Below are positions 1 through 9,147 of a stretch of 64,000 nt of DNA, piece after piece. This DNA comes from Closterium sp. NIES-65 (taxonomy: Eukaryota; Streptophyta; Zygnematophyceae; Desmidiales; Closteriaceae), in assembly GCA_948144175.1 (NCBI GenBank), contig CANXME010002568.1, positions 1,115,001 through 1,179,000 of the forward strand, in the 5' to 3' direction. The translations under genes and the position numbers were made by a program. The number at the start of each line of letters is the position of its first letter. The stretch's first letter is position 1. The notes under the pieces are model-generated. The model saw only the letters and a list, made by a program, of their open reading frames with translations. It did no database searches and was not told the origin of the DNA.

Positions 1-229
1 TGAAGAGGAATAAACAACTTCAAGAATATACGAATGTTTGGTTGTTATTGATTGATATTATGATTTTTAAACACACATTGTGCTTTTTTAAATTGTGTAT
101 TGCGAAAGCGAAGCTGCTTGTACTGCGCAATTGGCATCGTCGAAGCGCGCTAAACGCCCTTCTCCAACTACAAAAACCGTGGGTTGGAGCTCATTTCCCT
201 CCACCCACGTTTCTCTATTTCAAACGGCT
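1..229. other. flank with no recognised gene
   Basis: Left edge of the window, ending where element A1 begins. A short open frame is present but has no recognisable domain. I see no LTR, tRNA or splice-supported exon here. Confidence 0.5.
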
Positions 230-234
230 CACAC
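230..234. repeat. target-site duplication of A1, left copy
   Basis: CACAC directly before the TG of the left LTR. The same five bases follow the right LTR at 6272-6276. A 5-bp duplication is normal for copia integrases. Confidence 0.9.
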
Positions 235-664
235 TGTTGGGCTGAGATAGCCCCTTAGGATCTTTGCAAAGGATAACTCTAGGTGAAGTAGTTGTAGTAG
301 CGGAAGCGTTCAGTGAAGAATTTGAACCGACCTTGCACTGGTGTGTGAGAGCAAAGTTGATTAAATTAAACAAGCAAATACAAGGATTTATATAAGAGTA
401 CAGGGAATAGATAGATAACTGTATTGCTGTTGCGGTTCGATATAGCGCGACTCGGGCAACTGCTCTGTAACGAGTCAGTTGTGTGTCCTTAACTGTCGCG
501 CTGTAATTGTCGAGTCAAAGGTCAGCGACCTTTGACTTTCTCGTAACCTCCAGGCGGTTACCCTAACCTCCGAGGTTGACTCGATGCTTCGATTGGGACT
601 GCTTCGCTTGGTACCTTGGATTTTGATACGACAGAAGCGCACTTAGGACTTATTGTTTCCAACA
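235..664 (-). repeat. A1 3' LTR
   Basis: 430 bp, bounded by TG and CA. It reads base for base like 5842-6271. A perfect 10-bp stem with a 3-nt loop lies at 514-536 (arms GTCAAAGGTC and GACCTTTGAC). The pol stop codon lies inside this LTR, which is common in compact copia elements. Confidence 0.95.
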
Positions 665-3600
665 CTCCCCTTCGCTTCTGGAGTGTTACTGCTGGTGACG
701 TGGCCTTGTCCAGTCAGCATCATGCAGTATTCGAACTTCTGCTTGCCGAGTTTCTTGGTCAAGTAATCGGCTGCCATCTCGGCTGTTGGACAGTATGACA
801 GATCGAGTTTCCCTTTTTCTATCTCGTCCTTCACGAAGAAATAGCGCAGGGCGATGTTTTTCGTCCTGTTTGCGAAGCCGTTTTTGTTGGCGATGCGAAT
901 TGCTGACTGGTTGTCGCAGAACACGGTGAAGCTGGGTAACTCGGCTAGCTTCGCTTCTTCCAGTAGTTCGCGAAGGTAAAGTCCCTCCTTGGTGGCTGAG
1001 CAGAGTGCAATATATTCTGCTTCTGCTGAAGATAGTGCGATTAACTCCTGCTTGCTCGACTGCCAGGAGATAGGACCGATAGGCTCAAGGCGGTAGACAT
1101 AGCCGGTGCGTGAGCGCCTGTTGTCGGTGTCGCCGGCGTGATCGGCGTCGACGTAGCCGATTAGCTTAGTCGGTGTAGCTGCGCTCTTGTGGTAGGTTAG
1201 CCCGATCGTCGCGGTGCTGACGAAGTAGTGGAGAGCGCGATCAAGTTCCGCCAGGTGTTCAGCTTCAGGCTTCTTGAGATAGGTGGCGAGCTGACTTGCG
1301 GAGTAGGATAAGTCAGGACGGCAGGTGACGGCGGCGAATAGCAGGCATCCGAGCTTCTTCTGATAGTCGCGTATGCCGGCGGGCTTGAGTAGAGTAGTTC
1401 GTTCCTTCTCGGTTCCTGATGTGTAGCGGTAAGGCGTGGAGATGGCGCTTGGTGTGAGGCTGAAGCGTTTCGCGATGGTGTCGGCGTATTTCTCGGCGCT
1501 TAGATAGATGGCGTTTTCTTCTTCGCGGATGTTGAGCCCGAGGTACTGTGTAACGGTGGAGGAGACCGTGAGCGTGAGGTCTTTCTGGAGCTCTCCTTCG
1601 AACCACGTGGCGATGCCGTCGGTTGACCCAACGTAGAGGAGATCGTCCACGTAGACGATCAGGAGAACGTAGTCGCTTCCCTTAGTGAGGCGGTACATGC
1701 CTTGGTCGTGAGGTAGTTGACTAAAGCCGATGCGGATGAGACGGGCGTGCAGGTACTGCTGCCACAGTCGCGGTGCCTGCTTGATCCCGTAGAGCGACTT
1801 AAGTAGTTGACAGATTCGGTTGGGTTCGCCGTGGGAACCGTGCGGGAGCTCGACGTAGATTTCTGCATCCACAGGTGCGTAGAGGAAGGCATTCGCGACG
1901 TCGATCTGCCGTAACTTCTTCTTCTTCATGGCGGCAATGGCGAGGAGAATTCGGAGTGACGTGTGGCGGCTGACTGGAGCAAAGGTCTCGGTGAAGTCTC
2001 GTCCTTGCTCTTGGTCGAATCCACATACGACCCAGCGTGATTTGAATTTTTCGATCGTGCCGTCTGCTTTCGTCTTGATGCGGAAGACCCATTTCCCGGT
2101 AAGGATGGTTTTGTTCCGTGCCACGCTTACGGGAACAACCTTCCAAGTGTTGCGTTCCTCTAATGCCTTCAGTTCTCTATCCATGGCTTCACGCCATTTC
2201 TCCCTGTGTTCCCCCCCCAGAGCCTGCTGAACCGTTGCAGGCTCCTTAGGAAGCGAGCTGCGTGTGTTCCCGTGGACTGCGGTGACGAGGCCGAGGATTT
2301 GCAGCCCAGTCTGTGAGTATCGAGGGAGTTCTGGATCCTCGGGATAAGCTGCTTCGTCTCCCGTTTCTGGGTCGGGCATGAAATTTGGCCCTACCCTTTC
2401 TGCTTCGTTGGTGTTGACTGTCACAGGTGTTACGTAACCATCGTCGGCGAAACGGTAGAAGATTTCGGCGTTGTTACTGTCGCGAGGATTATCCTCATCC
2501 ATGGGCACGTCGACGGAGCAGTATGGGAGAGGTCCGGCTTCTTCTGAGGCGTTGTCGACGTTCTGTTCATCCCAGTCTGCTTCGTCCGCTGCTGACGCGA
2601 AGGCTCGGTCACCACGAAAACCACTGGTGAGGTCCCGATTCTCGTGCAAGTTGGCGAGGTACGTCTGAAGGGTGAGTCTTTCGTAGAAGATCACGTCACG
2701 TGCTGCTACTGTTTCCTTTGTGTGGACGTCGAAGATTTTCCATGCGTTGTAATTTTTCTCGATGCCGAGGTGTAGTCCCCACTGTGCCCGTTGCGAAAAT
2801 CTTCCCGCTCGTGCTTCTGGGGGTCTGTACTGTACCATGCACCCGAAAACTCGTAACATTTTCGTGCTGCCCTGCTTCCCTGTCCACAGCAGATGCGGTG
2901 ATGCGTTGTTCGGGAGTGACGACGACGACAACAAGTTGTGTAGCATGACACCGTGGTCCATTGCTGTTGGCCACTGGTGGTTGGGTAGCCGCATGCCACG
3001 TAACAGTTTGCGCATGCTGTTCTGCAGGGTCCTGTTCAGTCGTTCTGCAACACCTTGCTGCTGATGTGCGTAGGGAAGGGAGAGGAGTTGCTTGATCCCT
3101 CTTTCCGCCAAGAACTGCTTGAAGCGGTGAGAGGTGTACTCGCCACCTCCGTCTGACTGGAAATTTTTCAGTTGTGTTCCAGACTCTCTCTCTGCTATCG
3201 GTAGCCAGGCGGCGAATGCTGCGAGTGCCATGTCGCGGCTGGGTAGGTTGCGATGCCAGACGTATCGAGTGGCGGCGTCGATGAAGGTGATGGTGTAGTT
3301 GTAGTTGACTTGTCCTGGCTCGCGATTGTAGAGGATGTCGCTGTAGACTTTTTCGAGTGGTGCGTACGCTGGAGCGCTCGGGTTGTGATGTGAAGCAAAC
3401 GGTCGATGAGGTAAGTCAGCTTCGGGACATATAAGGCAAGTCCCTCGTGCCTTCTGGAGTTCTCTGCCATCGGGTAGAAGTAGAGAATCTTTGTCAAGGA
3501 CTCCTGCTCTTATCGTGTTATTCAAAACCGTGTTGCTTGGATGTCCTGTTCGTGCGTGCCAGATCTCTTCAGAGGCGCGGTGTCCAGGTGAACGCTGATA

Positions 3601-3879
3601 TGCGTCGGAGTTGGAGTAAAAGCTGGCGACGAGGTTGGCGCTTCGGTGGACTTCACGTTGAGTCGGATTCAGCTGTTGCGCGGGTGTTGGTGGTGCTTTG
3701 TCGACTGTGACTGGTGTCGCTGTTCCTGCTGCTGCTGATGTTGTTGCTGCTGCCGATGTTGTTGCTGCTGCCGATGTTGTTACTGCTGCCGATGTTGTTG
3801 CTGCTGCTGCCGATTGTCGAATTGTTGCTAATGCTCGTGTTCGTTCTGCTTCAGGAATGGTGTGCGAGTACCAGAAGCC
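643..3879 (-). CDS. pol: A1 pol: GAG-pre-integrase, integrase, RT, RNase H
   Basis: Continues in the same frame as the upstream gag-protease frame, after TGA 3880-3882, with no other stop until 643. Visible in order: an Ala/Thr repeat (about 3690-3815), the GAG-pre-integrase motif WHARTGHPSN, integrase with catalytic D (SDIL), D (SDGGGEY) and E (GVAERLNRT), RT with VYVDD, and RNase H with VDADHAGD and SSAEAEY. About 1,078 codons, normal for copia pol. No start codon is needed if it is made as a polyprotein. The TGA either kills the copy or is read through. The last codons overlap the 3' LTR. Confidence 0.93.
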   Translation of the reverse strand, partial: GFWYSHTIPEAERTRALATIRQSAAAATTSAAVTTSAAATTSAAATTSAAAGTATPVTVDKAPPTPAQQLNPTQREVHRSANLVASFYSNSDAYQRSPGHRASEEIWHARTGHPSNTVLNNTIRAGVLDKDSLLLPDGRELQKARGTCLICPEADLPHRPFASHHNPSAPAYAPLEKVYSDILYNREPGQVNYNYTITFIDAATRYVWHRNLPSRDMALAAFAAWLPIAERESGTQLKNFQSDGGGEYTSHRFKQFLAERGIKQLLSLPYAHQQQGVAERLNRTLQNSMRKLLRGMRLPNHQWPTAMDHGVMLHNLLSSSSLPNNASPHLLWTGKQGSTKMLRVFGCMVQYRPPEARAGRFSQRAQWGLHLGIEKNYNAWKIFDVHTKETVAARDVIFYERLTLQTYLANLHENRDLTSGFRGDRAFASAADEADWDEQNVDNASEEAGPLPYCSVDVPMDEDNPRDSNNAEIFYRFADDGYVTPVTVNTNEAERVGPNFMPDPETGDEAAYPEDPELPRYSQTGLQILGLVTAVHGNTRSSLPKEPATVQQALGGEHREKWREAMDRELKALEERNTWKVVPVSVARNKTILTGKWVFRIKTKADGTIEKFKSRWVVCGFDQEQGRDFTETFAPVSRHTSLRILLAIAAMKKKKLRQIDVANAFLYAPVDAEIYVELPHGSHGEPNRICQLLKSLYGIKQAPRLWQQYLHARLIRIGFSQLPHDQGMYRLTKGSDYVLLIVYVDDLLYVGSTDGIATWFEGELQKDLTLTVSSTVTQYLGLNIREEENAIYLSAEKYADTIAKRFSLTPSAISTPYRYTSGTEKERTTLLKPAGIRDYQKKLGCLLFAAVTCRPDLSYSASQLATYLKKPEAEHLAELDRALHYFVSTATIGLTYHKSAATPTKLIGYVDADHAGDTDNRRSRTGYVYRLEPIGPISWQSSKQELIALSSAEAEYIALCSATKEGLYLRELLEEAKLAELPSFTVFCDNQSAIRIANKNGFANRTKNIALRYFFVKDEIEKGKLDLSYCPTAEMAADYLTKKLGKQKFEYCMMLTGQGHVTSSNTPEAKGSVGNNKS
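665..678 (-). promoter_or_regulatory. A1 polypurine tract
   Basis: On the minus strand GAAGCGAAGGGGAG lies directly before the 3' LTR, the expected position for plus-strand cDNA priming. Confidence 0.75.
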
Positions 3880-5787
3880 TCATGGGCTGAAGTCGGGGTC
3901 GAGATCCGGAGGGTGTGTCCAGTCAGTGAATTTCACGATGGCGTCGCTGTCTGCAGTGCCCAGGTCAGGAACGAAGTCGAGGACGAAGACGTTGTTCTTC
4001 AGCACTGCTTTCCCGATGTAGAGACCGCCTCTCCCGTGGTAAAGTTTGAACTCCTGGGTCGTGCTGTCGGCTTCCAGATGAATTCCTTTCGCCATCAACT
4101 GGCTAACGCTCAGTAAGTTGTAGCCGAGTCCTTCAGCGATGAGTACCTTAGACATGTGCAGTATGACATTTGTTTCTCTTGACTGAAGCTGTACCACTCC
4201 TTGTCTTCGTGTGCGCAGGTTTTGGTTGTTGGCAACCGTGATGATCACTTCCCGTTGGAGTCGATGTTCGCGTTGTACGAAACGCCCGGACGAGCACATG
4301 TGTTGCCCGCAGCAACTGTCCAAGAACCAGGTGTCTTGGCCGGACGGTTCACTTTGAGCGATGGCGGCGTACGTTGGATTCGGCTGGAGTAGCTCACGGC
4401 GAGGCGTTCTGTTGTCAAGCTCTTCTTCCGGTGAGTAGTGTGGTGGTGATTCGGTTGTACACGAATCGGTTATCTTCGTCATGCAGTTGATTATATTTCT
4501 TGCTCCTTGTGCAGGTTGTCCGGGTGAAGTCGTTGAAGCTTGAATAGTGGTCGTCGCACTTGCTTGTGTTGAAGCCATTTGGGAGCTTGAAGGTCGAAGT
4601 TGTCGCTGTGGTGCCGTTGATTGCTGACGATTCGGGCAGTGTGTGCGCGGGTGCCCTGAAGTCTTGCAGATGTGGCAGAAGGGAGGTACTATCTTCGGTT
4701 GCTGCTGTCGGTTGTTATAATTGCTGTGTCGTCGTTGAGTGTGGAATGCGAACTCTGATACTGTCGTTTTCTTCCTGTGTCGTTCTTCCTGCAGGTCCAT
4801 ATCTTGTTGCTCGGCATGTATTTCGGCGCAGAGTGCAGCTTCAGAGATTCTTCCGTGGGCTCGAAGAATGGCTTTGGTGGCGCGCCACTGAGGACCAAGC
4901 CCACCAATGATGACTGTCACGAAGGCGTCTTCAGAGATTGACCCTCCGCATCGAAGCAGCTTGTCGCGCAGTTCGCGACATCGGCTGATATACGCCAGTC
5001 CTTTTTTTCCTGGTTTCATTTCGACTGTCGTCAACTGCGCCATTAACCTGCTCTGGTTTACACTGTCTGTTGCTTGATACAGGTTCTTCAGATGGCTGTA
5101 CGCGAGCTCCGCCGAGTTGCCGAAGGTCCGGTAAGAGCGAATGTTCTGCTGCTGAGTTGGTGTCACGTTCCTCAATAGGATTGTATACGCCATCATTGAT
5201 TGATACGTATACTGCTGCTTTTCATATTGTGTCCCGTTGGCTGGATACTGCAGGGACCCGTCGAAGAAGCCGAGTATCTGCGCGCCCTCCATCATCAACT
5301 CGAATTCAAAGGACCAGGTAAAGAAGTCTTTGCCGTCGAAGGGTCTTGACGTTTGCAGTTTTAAGACGTGTGCAAACTGCGACTGAACTTGAAGTGCGTC
5401 CAGTGGTCTTTCTTGTCCAGGTGAAGGTTGCGGGTGGGGCACGAAGCTGATTGACCCGCGCTCGTACGGAGCAAAGGTAGGTTGCTGCTGCTGGTTTCCT
5501 CGCGCATATGACGACCCATCAAGACTCATGGGTGTCGCTCCGTTGTTGCTGTTGTGTGTTTGTGCAGGTCCCGACTGCTGGTGTTGTTCGTAGAAGGACA
5601 TGAAGGAGAAAAATTTCTCCATCATGTTCTGGTCAAAGTCCGAAGGGTGGTTCATGGGGGTCTCGGTTGACGTTCCTCTTGGTCTTGTTGCCGTGCCTTC
5701 TTCTGTCTGCAGGCCAGAGGCTGGCGGTGGAGTAGGAGTAGTGCCCGAGGAGCCATTAGGGGAGCTCCTTTCCTTGTTTGTTGCCAT
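3880..5787 (-). CDS. gag: A1 gag and protease, ends at an in-frame TGA
   Basis: 635 residues from an ATG 54 nt inside the 5' LTR/PBS boundary. The Gln/Pro/Ser-rich N-terminus is followed by a copia gag core (starting near residue 150, FDGKDFFTW), a canonical CCHC zinc knuckle CHICKTSGHPRTHC near 370-390, and the protease site near 490. That site reads LDSCCGQHM, whereas family members usually have DSG: the active-site Gly is Cys here. The frame stops at TGA 3880-3882 (context CCA TGA GGC) and stays open beyond it for pol. Gag would form the particle, and protease would cut the polyprotein. Confidence 0.92.
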   Translation of the reverse strand: MATNKERSSPNGSSGTTPTPPPASGLQTEEGTATRPRGTSTETPMNHPSDFDQNMMEKFFSFMSFYEQHQQSGPAQTHNSNNGATPMSLDGSSYARGNQQQQPTFAPYERGSISFVPHPQPSPGQERPLDALQVQSQFAHVLKLQTSRPFDGKDFFTWSFEFELMMEGAQILGFFDGSLQYPANGTQYEKQQYTYQSMMAYTILLRNVTPTQQQNIRSYRTFGNSAELAYSHLKNLYQATDSVNQSRLMAQLTTVEMKPGKKGLAYISRCRELRDKLLRCGGSISEDAFVTVIIGGLGPQWRATKAILRAHGRISEAALCAEIHAEQQDMDLQEERHRKKTTVSEFAFHTQRRHSNYNNRQQQPKIVPPFCHICKTSGHPRTHCPNRQQSTAPQRQLRPSSSQMASTQASATTTIQASTTSPGQPAQGARNIINCMTKITDSCTTESPPHYSPEEELDNRTPRRELLQPNPTYAAIAQSEPSGQDTWFLDSCCGQHMCSSGRFVQREHRLQREVIITVANNQNLRTRRQGVVQLQSRETNVILHMSKVLIAEGLGYNLLSVSQLMAKGIHLEADSTTQEFKLYHGRGGLYIGKAVLKNNVFVLDFVPDLGTADSDAIVKFTDWTHPPDLDPDFSP

Positions 5788-5825
5788 GTCTTGTAATGAT
5801 CTTAAAAAAGAGTAGATTTTCCCTT

Positions 5826-5841
5826 GTCTGCTCTCATACCA
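5826..5841 (-). promoter_or_regulatory. A1 primer-binding site (initiator Met tRNA type)
   Basis: Directly inside the 5' LTR the minus strand reads TGGTATGAGAGCAGAC. It differs by one base from the usual TGGTATCAGAGC, the initiator-Met tRNA site of many plant copia elements. Confidence 0.85.
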
Positions 5842-6271
5842 TGTTGGGCTGAGATAGCCCCTTAGGATCTTTGCAAAGGATAACTCTAGGTGAAGTAGTT
5901 GTAGTAGCGGAAGCGTTCAGTGAAGAATTTGAACCGACCTTGCACTGGTGTGTGAGAGCAAAGTTGATTAAATTAAACAAGCAAATACAAGGATTTATAT
6001 AAGAGTACAGGGAATAGATAGATAACTGTATTGCTGTTGCGGTTCGATATAGCGCGACTCGGGCAACTGCTCTGTAACGAGTCAGTTGTGTGTCCTTAAC
6101 TGTCGCGCTGTAATTGTCGAGTCAAAGGTCAGCGACCTTTGACTTTCTCGTAACCTCCAGGCGGTTACCCTAACCTCCGAGGTTGACTCGATGCTTCGAT
6201 TGGGACTGCTTCGCTTGGTACCTTGGATTTTGATACGACAGAAGCGCACTTAGGACTTATTGTTTCCAACA
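5842..6271 (-). repeat. A1 5' LTR
   Basis: 430 bp, identical by eye to 235-664, with the same hairpin. It carries the promoter for the minus-strand transcript. It is followed on the plus strand by the CACAC duplication at 6272-6276. Confidence 0.95.
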
Positions 6272-6276
6272 CACAC

Positions 6277-6634
6277 AACATTCCCACCACCCACCCCAGC
6301 GTAGAACGCCTTGCTAATGCCACTTGGATAGGGTACATCTTTGCTAGTGATATTAGCATGCACTAGCTTGTGTTTAATCTCAATGAAAATGTTGTAATAA
6401 GTCAGTTGTAATGAGAACGATGCCAATGGATAAAAATAAGAAAGCAGCTTTCTCAATTCAAACAATCACATCACATCATTGCAAGCACATGGTTGCAATA
6501 TGTTTGCAACGATTGAAGGCCGATTAAGCTTCTGCCCGGTGCAGAACACTGTGCGGCTCCGCGAAACATGACCATATCGGTATCACTATTTACGGCTACA
6601 GTCTCTTCGCTACTTCCTTGCTCGTGAGCTGCAT
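6277..6634. other. unassigned segment between A1 and B1
   Basis: About 360 bp of moderately AT-rich DNA. It matches neither the A LTR, the B LTR nor the D LTR. No domain or RNA gene is seen. It probably marks the deletion that removed the 3' half of B1. Confidence 0.5.
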
Positions 6635-8200
6635 CTCTGCGTCCATGGCTGACTGCCACTGTGAGGAGTACGGACCCTGTATCGCCTCTGCGTAAAAGCG
6701 CGGAATGGGGATGTCTGGTGCATCCGGGTCTCCCTCAGGGGCAATCAGCATGGACACGATATGAGGTAAAGTAGCAGCAAGACACAAGAACTCCTCCTGC
6801 CTGTCCTCAAGGACGTCCGTGCTAAGAGCACACTCACCCCCGACGGACGGAGGACAGACAGACTCAGACTCAGCAACAAGACTAGCAGCGTAGTCTAGAC
6901 GACAGTGAGCAGCAAAGTCGACAAGCTCAGCAACTAAGGCAGACGCAGCAGTGGACACAAAGGAAGGGTCAGTGACAACAATACCCAGGAGACGCATGAC
7001 AGTAGGACTGGCAGCACGAAGGGAGTCAGACTCCGGGTCAGCAAGAGCAGGAAGAGAGGACTCCGGAGGAGACGGCAAAGGGACACGCAGTGGAGCAGTG
7101 GAAGGACGCAATGCCATCTCGTGTGTGCTTGGGACCGCTGGAGGACGCGGACGTGAAATACGACGATTATTGCGAGCAGCACGAACAGGCGACGCAGGAT
7201 GAGACGTAGGCTCACGACGCTCAGCAAGACCTCCAGTAGGACCAGTGTAGGGAGAAGGAGCAGGCAATGGGGATGCGGGCTGGAACTGCGACTCAGACTG
7301 GACAGGCGGCGGACGCTCTAAGGAAGGAGCACGACCAGCAGAATGCGGGAGATGACGAACCTGCTCAAGGAGCGGAACAAAGTATGGCCGAGGCCGCACA
7401 TCGCCTCCAGAGCCAGCAGGGACAGCACCAGCACCCCCAGCGGCAGCACCATCACCAGTAGCACCCCCAGCTGCAGCACCGCCAACTCTAGCACCCTCAA
7501 AAGCACCAGCGCCAGCAGCACCTCCAGCGCCAACACCCCCAGCAGCTCCAGCTCCAGCCGGACCACCGGAAGACTCAACCGCCCAAGCTCCAGCACCTCT
7601 AGTAGCACCGGCTCCAGAAGCACCACCTGCTCCAGCACCACCAGCAGCTCTAGCACAAGGAGCACCCCCCGCCCCAGCAGCTCCAGTACCTCCAGTAGAG
7701 CACCTCCGGGACCCTTGGCACCAGCACCCTCAGTAGCAGTAGAACCTCCACCTCCAACAGCTCCTCTAGCTCCGGCAGTACGGCTCCAGCGCCGAGAAAA
7801 CCACTCGCGTAGCTCCTGTGGAGAGGGTAGCTCCCGTCGGGACAAAGCATCCGAAGGACCTCTAGACCCAGTACCGCCAGACTCCACACGAGCTGGCCCA
7901 GCACCCTCAGGCTCCGCACCCCCAGACTTAGCACCCCCAAGATCAGCACCCCCAGGCTCACCACCCCCAGACTCAACACCCCCAGGCTCAGCACCTTGAG
8001 ACCCTACACCCGCAAGCTCAGTACCCCTAGTAGCACCAGAGTTGACAGCTACCTCGATAGGCTCGACTGCGTCTACCTGGGACACACGTGAGGGGGCAGG
8101 ACCCTAAGGGGGAAGGGGGTCTACCTGGGGGGGACCTGGCGCGAGGAAGAGCGGCGCCTGGGGGAGGGGCGCAGTGCGGTAGGAGGGTCCGGTGGGTCAG
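6635..8200 (-). pseudogene. B1 pol remnant: IN-RT linker and start of RT
   Basis: The minus-strand translation contains B-family landmarks: the Gly/Ala/Pro/Glu-rich linker (GAEPGGVESG-like repeats, about 7800-8050), the conserved PYFVPLLEQV segment, PSPYTGPTGGLAERREP, and QGPYSSQWQSAMDAEM, which starts the RT domain. It needs at least one frame change near 7320-7400 and stops directly after DAEM, where intact relatives continue with SWKSTGTYVD. No catalytic RT residues remain. Confidence 0.8.
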
Positions 8201-8727
8201 GAGACGACACGAGCAGGGGGCAGACTAAGGACCAGACCTGGACGCTGCAGCAAACACCTGACCTGACGCAGCTACCTGACCAGACCCAGCAACCGGAGGA
8301 GACTCAGTAGTCAGTGTGTACAGGCTCGACCCCAGCTGATGGGTAAACGTGGCCAAGTGTCGGCCCGTCCGAGCACACGTACAGTGGGTCACCCGCTGAC
8401 TCGCAGGAGTGAACTTGTCAACCCCCCCATCCTGTAGATCAGCACCACTCACCAAGTTCGTAGAGAACGAGGGGAGGTAAAGACCTGACAGGGTGCCAAA
8501 AGGGGCCGCCGGACACGGAAAAGACAGTGGAGAAGTGGGCAAGGACAGGACCCCCAGAGGGGTCTCCTAGGGAGACCGCAACTGGCCGACTTAGCGGCGT
8601 GAGTGTGGTGCGGTCTCGAAAGAAGGAGCGGGAACCACCCGACTCAAGGGTGAAGGTGTGTAAGGCCTGAGCCGACGTGGTACCTGAGAGAGCAGACTCA
8701 CCAGCACCTGGGGCAGTAGACGCACTA
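8201..8727 (-). pseudogene. B1 protease and GAG-pre-integrase remnant
   Basis: Reads as protease LESGGSRSFFRDRTTLTPL, followed by LYLPSFSTNLVSGADLQD and FTPASQRVTHC. Relatives have LDSGASRSFFGD, so the catalytic Asp is Glu here. Frame changes lie near 8440-8560. The copy breaks near 8200, where relatives enter the integrase zinc-binding segment. Confidence 0.75.
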
Positions 8728-8732
8728 GCACC
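8728..8732. repeat. GCACC flank of composite C, left copy
   Basis: GCACC precedes the left end of C, and the same bases follow its right end at 10759-10763. B1 coding sequence joins in frame across the pair. GCACC is frequent in this Ala/Gly-coding stretch, so chance is possible. Confidence 0.6.
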
Positions 8733-8871
8733 TGTCAAAATCCCAACCACTAGACCATTGGGATAAAAGGGCTTGTTAAGTAGCGAGTCAGTGCGCTGAT
8801 AACCCCCCTAGGACAACGAGCTTGTAACCCTTCCCTATGATCAATCGAGGATCACCTGTGAACCTCTGACA
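8733..8871 (-). repeat. LTR Y1 of C
   Basis: 139 bp from TGTCAAAATCCC to CCTCTGACA. It matches 9011-9147 with scattered differences. Confidence 0.75.
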
Positions 8872-8886
8872 CCCCCCCGCACTGGG

Positions 8887-8927
8887 ATGCCCGAAATGCA
8901 CACACTGTTAGAGTGCATTTCGGGCAT
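8887..8927. repeat. 15-bp perfect inverted repeat
   Basis: ATGCCCGAAATGCAC (8887-8901) and its exact reverse complement (8913-8927) around an 11-nt loop. Further copies of the half-motif GTGCATTTC(GGGCATTTCG) follow up to about 8990, between Y1 and the primer-binding site. Confidence 0.85.
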
Positions 8928-8998
8928 TTTCGAGACCTTTCGAGTGCATTTCGAGTGCATTTCAGTTAGCCGGGCATTTCGGGCATTTCGAGACCTTC

Positions 8999-9010
8999 GC
9001 TCTGATACCA
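8999..9010 (-). promoter_or_regulatory. primer-binding site next to LTR Y2
   Basis: The minus strand reads TGGTATCAGAGC, an exact initiator-Met tRNA site, directly inside LTR Y2. This places a 5' LTR function on Y2 even though a pol fragment abuts its other side. Confidence 0.85.
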
Positions 9011-9147
9011 TGTCACAATCCCAACCACTAGACCATTGGGATAAAAGGGCTTGTTAAGTAGCGGGTCAGTGCGCCCATAACCCGCCAGGACAACGAGCAT
9101 GTAACCTTTCCCTAGGATCAATCGGGGATCACCAGTGGACCTCTGAC
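9011..9147 (-). repeat. LTR Y2 of C
   Basis: 137 bp starting TGTCACAATCCC, similar to Y1. The pol reading frame to its right runs into it without a stop. Confidence 0.75.

Larger units (their letters stand above)
235..6271 (-). mobile_element. Ty1/copia LTR retrotransposon A1, full length
   Basis: A complete 6,037-bp copia element on the minus strand. It has two LTRs that read as identical over 430 bp, TGTTGG...CCAACA ends, a perfect CACAC duplication, a primer-binding site and a polypurine tract. The order gag, protease, integrase, RT, RNase H places it in the copia superfamily. One reading frame runs through the whole gag-pol with a single in-frame TGA (3880-3882). LTR identity implies a recent insertion. 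It could still be active if the stop is bypassed, but the protease motif is also unusual. Confidence 0.95.

Noticed and set aside
7343..7999. Long plus-strand Ser/Thr/Pro-rich open frame
   Set aside because: It is the antisense of the low-complexity IN-RT linker of B1. The minus-strand reading matches B2-B4.
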